Below are positions 59,911-64,000 of a DNA stretch of 64,000 bases, piece after piece. This stretch comes from an uncultured Bacteroidales bacterium. GTDB lineage: Bacteria; Bacteroidota; Bacteroidia; Bacteroidales; FEN-979. How positions within the stretch are numbered: position 1 is the stretch's first letter; every line of letters begins with the position of its first letter. Where the stretch lies: the NCBI GenBank assembly GCA_903887775.1, contig CAISRB010000012.1, forward strand, positions 1-64,000. Direction: 5' to 3'. The translations under genes were made by a program, and so were the position numbers. Below the pieces are notes generated by a model that was not told the origin of the DNA, made no database searches, and saw nothing but the letters and a program-made list of their open reading frames with translations.

Positions 59911-61017
59911 TTATCTGATATAACTCTGATATACCATTTTTATCCCTTCGTAAAGAGTGTGCTGAGGCAAGAAACCAAGAATTTTTAATTGGGCAACATC
60001 AAGCAACTTTTTGAAAGTGCCATCAGCATGGGTTTGATCAAATTTGATCTCACCATCGAATCCAACAATTTTTTTTATGATAAGAGAAAGATCATAGATT
60101 GTTTGATCCAAACCTGTACCGATGTTTAAAAACGTTATGCGTGATGCGTGATGCGTGACAAAATCTTTTATGTTAAACTCTTTCATGATTTTTACACAGG
60201 CAGAGGCCATGTCGTCGACGTGCATGAATTCGCGGAAGACCTGGCCGGAGCCCCAAAGCGTAACACGTAACAAGTGACGCGTGATAGAAACATCAGGGTT
60301 ATCCTCCAAAATTAACTCAATTCCATATTTTTTTAAGATATTCAGAATCTCATCTTCTGTCGAATTGCCGTTTATTCCTCCGATGGGGTGGTTGGTAAGA
60401 TCTTTACGGATTCCTTCCCAGTTGCCAGTTTCGAGGCAGTGGGCTAAATGCACTTTTCGCAAGATGGCAGGGAGAACGTGGGAAGTTTCGAGGTTGTAAT
60501 TGTCGTTGGGGCCATAGAGGTTAGTTGGCATGACCGATATGAAGTTGGTGCCATACTGCAAATTGTAGGATTCACACATTTTAATCCCTGCAATTTTCGC
60601 AATTGCATAGGGCTCATTGGTATTTTCCAACTCCCCCGTGAGCAGATATTCTTCTTTTAGTGGTTGAGGTGCATTCTTAGGATAGATGCATGAACTCCCC
60701 AGAAAAAGTAATTTTTTAACTCTATTCACATAAGCATTGTGAATGATGTTATTTTGGATCATTAAATTTTCATAGATAAATTGCGCACGATAGGTATCAT
60801 TTGCCAGTATCCCTCCAACCTTTGCAGCTGCCAAAAAAACATAATCCGGTTTCTCGGAAGCAAAAAAGTCAGTTACTGCCTTCTGATTTGTTAAATCAAG
60901 TTCCTCAAGAGTTCTGCCAATTAAATTCCGATAACCTTCTTCCCTGAGCCTCCTGACAATAGCTGAACCGACCATACCAGTATGACCTGCAATAAATATC
61001 TTGCTGGATAGTTTCAT
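59911..61017 (-). CDS. fcl: GDP-L-fucose synthase with repeat-derived insertions
   Basis: This 368-residue SDR has IFIAGHTGMVGSAIVRRL, DYVFLAAAKVGGILAND, LFLGSSCIYPKNAPQP and EPYAIAKIAGIKMCES (Tyr/Lys). A NYNLETSHVLPAILRKVH segment and FREFMHVDDMASACV follow. It converts GDP-4-keto-6-deoxymannose to GDP-L-fucose. Bacteroidota Fcl proteins are already longer than E. coli Fcl (about 320) because of an insertion near the WEGIRKDLTNHPIGGI text. Here there are further in-frame 'gtcacgc'-type inserts at about residues 245-254 and 286-296, each a multiple of three bases. The catalytic parts are unaffected. Confidence 0.9.
   Translation of the reverse strand: MKLSSKIFIAGHTGMVGSAIVRRLREEGYRNLIGRTLEELDLTNQKAVTDFFASEKPDYVFLAAAKVGGILANDTYRAQFIYENLMIQNNIIHNAYVNRVKKLLFLGSSCIYPKNAPQPLKEEYLLTGELENTNEPYAIAKIAGIKMCESYNLQYGTNFISVMPTNLYGPNDNYNLETSHVLPAILRKVHLAHCLETGNWEGIRKDLTNHPIGGINGNSTEDEILNILKKYGIELILEDNPDVSITRHLLRVTLWGSGQVFREFMHVDDMASACVKIMKEFNIKDFVTHHASRITFLNIGTGLDQTIYDLSLIIKKIVGFDGEIKFDQTHADGTFKKLLDVAQLKILGFLPQHTLYEGIKMVYQSYIR
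60131..60160. repeat. 'gtcacgc' repeat inserted in frame in fcl (copy 1)
   Basis: aacgttatgcgtgatgcgtg followed by atgcgtgaca encodes the sequence FVTHHASRIT on the minus strand. The unit gcgtgat is repeated three times. Confidence 0.7.
60258..60285. repeat. 'gtcacgc' repeat inserted in frame in fcl (copy 2)
   Basis: gcgtaacacgtaacaagtga followed by cgcgtgat encodes the minus-strand residues SITRHLLRVTL just before the WGSG motif. Confidence 0.65.
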
Positions 61018-61046
61018 GTTTTATGTTCTTTGTCATGCATAATATG

Positions 61047-62297
61047 TCAAGAATTTCCTTTATGCCTCACATTTTTCCTATTAACGCTTTTATCCCAATA
61101 TTTCTTTCCAAACACAATGCCGATGCCCAAGATGATTCCAAGGAATCCCATCACCATTACGATCTTTTTTATATTTACTGTATTTACTTGAGTTGCACTT
61201 GTTGCTGGTTCCAACACATTAATTTCCGGAGCTTTTTTCACCGCATCGATGCTAACTTGTTCAATCTGGTTCTTCGTATCAATTAATACCTGTTGAAGCT
61301 GCTTCTCTGCATCGAGTTTTGCTTGTTCAAGCTTCTCATTGGCATCGAGTTTTGCAATTTGAAGTTGTTTTTCTGCATCGATTTTAACTTGTTCAAATTG
61401 TTTCTTTGCATTTATTTTTAACGATTCAAGTTGCTGATATAAACTACTGTAAACATTGTACTTCAATTTGATATCCGCATTTATTCGTTTGACCTCAAGG
61501 CTATCTATCGATTCGGGATTTTTTGAATTCCCTTTATAATATTCTGCAAGGGCCTTTTGAGATTGGAGATAGTCCGATTCAGCTTTATGATATCCTTCGG
61601 CGAGGAATTGAATTTCTTTCGCAGAACCGTCATTCTGATACTGAATATTTTTGGTAATACCTTCATTCAAAAATTCAATGTTTTTTGAAGTACCTTTCGA
61701 TAAATACTGAAGATTTCTTGAAGCAGTTTCTCTTATTTGCTGAAATTTTCGTGAGGTATCTGAAGCCAGCAACTCCTGATTTTTTACTGCTCTTTTTATC
61801 TGGATTTCTTTGAGAAATTGGGTAAGTTTTTCAACTAGGCTGTCAGCCATTAGTTTTGCTGTATATTGATCTGGCATTTTCACAGTGATCAAAAGGATTC
61901 CAGCATTCCCTTTTGTTGCATTGATGCGGTCTGTCAAGCCAGTTATGTTTCCCTGGGGTGGTTTTGTTTGCTGGTCGAGTAACTCTGCAACAGTGAGGGC
62001 CGTTCCTGGTTTTAACCCTATAAGCCGTATTTTCAGTACTTCGGATATAAAAAGTGGACTCTTCGTCACAGTAATCAATGAATCGGGTGAAGGTGAGTCG
62101 ACCATCAGGGTTACCTGGGATTCGTATTCTTTAGTTCCGGTATAAGAACTAAGGAGGATATAAATAACCGCCATGGCAACAAAAGCCGCCGTGGTGATCA
62201 GAATGATCCAGCGTCCTGCCCAAACCTGTCGAAAAAGTTCAACAAGATCAATCTCGTCGTCGTTCATTTGTTGAACATTTGGCTCTTTATTTTCCAT
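61047..62297 (-). CDS. Wzz-type protein with two 11-residue repeat arrays
   Basis: This 416-residue protein has EIDLVELFRQVWAGRW, a membrane helix (30-50), a Wzz domain (KEYESQVTLMVDSPSPD) and a C-terminal membrane helix (about 379-397). The middle carries two arrays of 11-residue units. The first covers 181-235 in five copies (TSRKFQQIRET to SAKEIQFLAEG); the second covers 294-359 in six copies of the form KxDAEKQLxQx (KIDAEKQLQIA, KLDANEKLEQA, KLDAEKQLQQV). An 11-residue period is the sign of a straight, right-handed coiled coil. It should reach far into the periplasm and govern chain length or export. No kinase domain is attached. Confidence 0.85.
   Translation of the reverse strand: MENKEPNVQQMNDDEIDLVELFRQVWAGRWIILITTAAFVAMAVIYILLSSYTGTKEYESQVTLMVDSPSPDSLITVTKSPLFISEVLKIRLIGLKPGTALTVAELLDQQTKPPQGNITGLTDRINATKGNAGILLITVKMPDQYTAKLMADSLVEKLTQFLKEIQIKRAVKNQELLASDTSRKFQQIRETASRNLQYLSKGTSKNIEFLNEGITKNIQYQNDGSAKEIQFLAEGYHKAESDYLQSQKALAEYYKGNSKNPESIDSLEVKRINADIKLKYNVYSSLYQQLESLKINAKKQFEQVKIDAEKQLQIAKLDANEKLEQAKLDAEKQLQQVLIDTKNQIEQVSIDAVKKAPEINVLEPATSATQVNTVNIKKIVMVMGFLGIILGIGIVFGKKYWDKSVNRKNVRHKGNS
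61221..61418 (-). repeat. 33-bp tandem repeat coding for the 11-residue array 2
   Basis: Six units of about 33 bp (gcatcgagttttgcttgttc and similar) encode residues 294-359 of the second Wzz-like protein. Units 2-4 are most alike. Confidence 0.75.
61593..61757 (-). repeat. 33-bp repeat coding for the 11-residue array 1
   Basis: Five diverged units encode residues 181-235, each ending with G, T or EG and carrying KN(I/L)-aromatic-L in the middle. Confidence 0.65.
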
Positions 62298-62306
62298 ATG
62301 GTTTTA

Positions 62307-62350
62307 CGTTAAAGCGTTATGGTGTTATTGCGTTCTGCGTCATCGCGTTG
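62307..62350. repeat. 'gcgtt' intergenic repeat run upstream of the Wzz-like gene
   Basis: ttacgttaaagcgttatggt and gttattgcgttctgcgtcat with variants lie in front of the Wzz-like start codon, where its promoter should be. No TAnnTTTG was seen. Confidence 0.6.
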
Positions 62351-62424
62351 GCAGGTCACAGCTCCGCCCTTTCAGTCACAGGTTGTGGGCTGTCAAGGGC
62401 AATCATTTTATATTGATATACAGC

Positions 62425-62970
62425 TTATTGATGCTGAATATCGGTTTGTTTCCAAAGCAGCAGGGCTGCTGGATTGTCTTGCAGCAGAGCTATAGTTTCT
62501 TCGCGGGAAACAATAGTATAATGAATGCTTCGGCTGATGATCTTTTCAGCCTTTTCAATTAACTGCATAAGGTATTCCCTGTCAATGCCGTTCCCTACCA
62601 GCAGCAGGTCTATCGCAGGATTGTCGTGGCCCCGGGCAAAGCTCCCGGTCACATAGGCGCTGTGTAGTCCGCCCAGGTTAGTCACCACGTTTTCAATCAC
62701 GTGATCAATCCCTGTATGCTTAAGTAAAAGCCGGTGGATGTCGCTGAACAGCGGATGTTGCCGGTTGGCCTGGAATACTTTTTTGTTGCCTGCTATTTTG
62801 GACTGCAGCAATCCCGCCTTTTCCATATGGTTGAGTTCAACGCGAATTGCGTTGGTCGATTCGCCATATTCAGCCGCCAGGTCCCTCAAATAAGAGGTCG
62901 TGGTGCTATTAAGGAAAAACTTTAGCAGTAACTTTATCCTGGTTTTGGAGGTGATCAGAGATTCAAGCAT
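62425..62970 (-). CDS. Winged-helix regulator fused to a nucleotidyltransferase-like domain
   Basis: This 181-residue protein starts with a winged helix (LESLITSKTRIKLLLKFFLN, then LRDLAAEYGESTNAIRVELN, then LNHMEKAGLLQSK). A MNT-like fold follows, with YVTGSFARGHDNPAIDLLLVG (Gly109 to Asp121). In active enzymes the second motif is DxD; here it is Ala119-Ile120-Asp121, so one metal ligand is missing. I recall related fusions near capsule genes in Bacteroidota, where the DNA-binding part is thought to control the locus. It is the first gene of the minus-strand set with a clear promoter, so it is a candidate regulator of the polysaccharide operon. Confidence 0.8.
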   Translation of the reverse strand: MLESLITSKTRIKLLLKFFLNSTTTSYLRDLAAEYGESTNAIRVELNHMEKAGLLQSKIAGNKKVFQANRQHPLFSDIHRLLLKHTGIDHVIENVVTNLGGLHSAYVTGSFARGHDNPAIDLLLVGNGIDREYLMQLIEKAEKIISRSIHYTIVSREETIALLQDNPAALLLWKQTDIQHQ

Positions 62971-63042
62971 ATCTGCTTTATTTCATTTTACGTTTTGGTG
63001 TTTTACGTTAAGGTGTTGTTGCGTTTTGACCTTTGCGAGCAA

Positions 63043-63073
63043 CAAATGTACTCGCTTTTTTACAAAATATCAA
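63043..63073 (-). promoter_or_regulatory. Bacteroidota-type promoter of the winged-helix regulator
   Basis: On the minus strand there is TTG at 63073-63071, 20 bases, then TACATTTG at 63050-63043. It is a full match to the consensus. The leader to the ATG at 62970 is about 65 bases and includes 'gcgtt' repeats. It may be the main promoter of the operon. Confidence 0.75.
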
Positions 63074-63129
63074 CTTCGTACAATCTTTTTGGGAAACAGG
63101 ACATTTTTTTGACGCATTACACGTAATAA

Positions 63130-63224
63130 ATATCGTTATTGCGTTTATTGAAGCGAAGCAATTTGCACAAGCTGCCTCAGGTGGAACGCAGTGACACCGT
63201 AACAGCGGTGCAAGATTGCGAGCG
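63130..63224. repeat. Palindromic dispersed repeat, copy E
   Basis: gaagcgaagcaatttgcaca followed by agctgcctcaggtggaacgc and the ending gcggtgcaagattgcgagcg match copy D closely in their first 50 bases. A 'gcgtt' motif stands in front. It lies between the regulator promoter and the DUF218 stop codon. Confidence 0.7.
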
Positions 63225-64000
63225 TTATGGGGTTTGGCGGGAAATCCAAAGGCCGATACTTTCTTTGGCTGTGATTGTGCTGTTTCTAAGGGCCTCAGCA
63301 TCAGGAAGCAACAGGTTAAGAGAGAAGGGTGGTTTTACGATCTCGAAATCGGCTGGTGCGGGAATGACCTTGAGTCCTGTACGGTCGAAGAGCCAATATG
63401 CCCGGGGCATGTGCCGGGCTGAAGTGACCAGGAGTATGGATTTGCCTTTCACTGGTTCCATAAGTCTCTGGATCTGCCGGGCATTTTCAAGTGTGTTTTT
63501 GCTGAGGCCTTCGACGATGATCACCTCAGCCGGTACACCTAGCAATTCCAGGAATTCTTTCATGGCCACTCCTGCCACACCGGTTCCCGAAATAAGGTCA
63601 ACGCCTCCGCTGGCAATAATCTTTTTCGCCCGGCCGGCTTTGTATAGCTGAGAGGCAAAGAGTTCGCGGTCAGCGGCGGAATTCAGGTCTAAGGATGGCA
63701 GCTTCGGGCCTGCATCACCCCGGATGCCACCACCCAGCACCACGATTGCATCAGCCAAAGGATAGGCTGCGGCCGGCTTCCATGGATTTTGTGACTCCAG
63801 TTTCCCTTGAAGGTAGTTGCCCCACATCGGGGTACTCCACAACCACAGCCATCCAAAGAGGAAAACAAGCAATACGATCGTTGCCTTCCGCCGTTTATAA
63901 ACAATTAATAAAATAGATGTGATTAAAACCATGATGGCCCATCCCAGGGGCATGAGGAAAAGGGAAAGGGCTTTGTATAAAAAATAGTTTAGTCCGAGCA
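63225..64000 (-). CDS. DUF218 (YdcF/SanA/ElyC-like) membrane protein, 5' end beyond the window
   Basis: The frame is open to the window edge; its first visible residues LGLNYFLYKALSLFLMPLGW continue into a membrane helix, so the internal ATG at 63953 is probably not the true start. The DUF218 domain has ADAIVVLGGGIRGDAG, YKAGRAKKIIASGG, VIIVEGLSKNTLENARQI, ILLVTSARHMPRAYWLF and LKVIPAPADFEI. Such proteins take part in envelope polysaccharide or peptidoglycan metabolism and are often near wzz-like genes. The role is not defined further. Confidence 0.85.
   Translation of the reverse strand, partial: LGLNYFLYKALSLFLMPLGWAIMVLITSILLIVYKRRKATIVLLVFLFGWLWLWSTPMWGNYLQGKLESQNPWKPAAAYPLADAIVVLGGGIRGDAGPKLPSLDLNSAADRELFASQLYKAGRAKKIIASGGVDLISGTGVAGVAMKEFLELLGVPAEVIIVEGLSKNTLENARQIQRLMEPVKGKSILLVTSARHMPRAYWLFDRTGLKVIPAPADFEIVKPPFSLNLLLPDAEALRNSTITAKESIGLWISRQTP

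Noticed and set aside
61221-61757. 33-bp repeats as a possible CRISPR array
   Set aside because: The repeats are tandem without unique spacers, lie in frame in a gene and encode an 11-residue protein period.
63139-63651. Plus-strand 170-codon open frame
   Set aside because: It is the shadow of the DUF218 gene on the other strand and of repeat copy E; the minus-strand protein has clear family motifs.

Overview
The window comes from a member of the Bacteroidota, probably an environmental Bacteroidales or Marinilabiliales relative. The evidence is promoters of the TTG-N20-TAnnTTTG type, IS66 and IS4 transposases of the type common in this phylum, DUF6364/PIN and HicB modules, and intergenic 'gcgtt' and 'gtcacgc' repeats. 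I saw no rRNA, tRNA or CRISPR array. Almost every gene lies on the minus strand, and the window is dominated by one very large surface-polysaccharide (O-antigen or capsule type) locus.

Layout. 1-12.7 kb is a mosaic flank. It holds an IS66 remnant, small proteins of unknown function, a truncated FlaA1/CapD-like gene, a Schlafen/AlbA_2 protein, a hicBA pair with a frameshifted hicA, a Wzz-like protein, a PIN/DUF6364 toxin-antitoxin pair, an SLBB export protein, a DUF3108 protein, a secreted SUMF1 protein and an AAA ATPase. These genes are separated by palindromic and 'gcgtt' repeats. 12.7-29.8 kb is a tightly overlapping operon of a TPR-bearing O-antigen ligase, glycosyltransferases, a 3-ketoisomerase/aminotransferase pair, a Wzy-like polymerase, a DUF115-type protein, a NanE-NeuB-HAD-NeuA nonulosonate set, Gmd and the only flippase (Wzx). 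At 29.9-31.2 kb an intact IS4-family element sits between exactly repeated 9-bp flanks. 31.2-39.9 kb is a GDP-heptose-type cassette (transaldolase, SIS isomerase, PPi-type phosphofructokinase, two oxidoreductases, nucleotidylyltransferase, epimerase, HddA-type kinase), interrupted by a two-gene module of unknown function whose first gene is a nucleotidyltransferase-fold protein.

40.1-45.9 kb carries a flavoprotein and a likely undecaprenyl-phosphate-sugar module (ALG5-like transferase, two SMR-type flippase subunits, methyltransferase, GT-C membrane protein broken by an in-frame TGA). 46-61 kb has two priming glycosylphosphotransferases, GDP-mannose 3,5-epimerase, GDP-fucose synthase, further transferases, a polymerase and a GT-C protein. 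61-64 kb has a second Wzz-like protein with striking 11-residue repeats, a winged-helix/nucleotidyltransferase regulator with a clear promoter, and a DUF218 membrane protein running off the window.

Reading the genes together, the locus can be inferred to supply GDP-fucose (Gmd and Fcl, 33 kb apart), a 3-amino-3-deoxy sugar, a CMP-nonulosonate made through 9-phosphate intermediates, and a GDP-heptose. It would assemble them on undecaprenyl phosphate from two priming enzymes and export them by Wzx/Wzy with Wzz-like and SLBB partners. Two priming enzymes, several Wzy/ligase proteins and two Wzz-like proteins with a single Wzx suggest that two loci have been joined. The best candidates for something undescribed are the DUF115-like protein as a nonulosonate transferase, the transaldolase/PFK-fed heptose cassette, and the nucleotidyltransferase two-gene module inside it.
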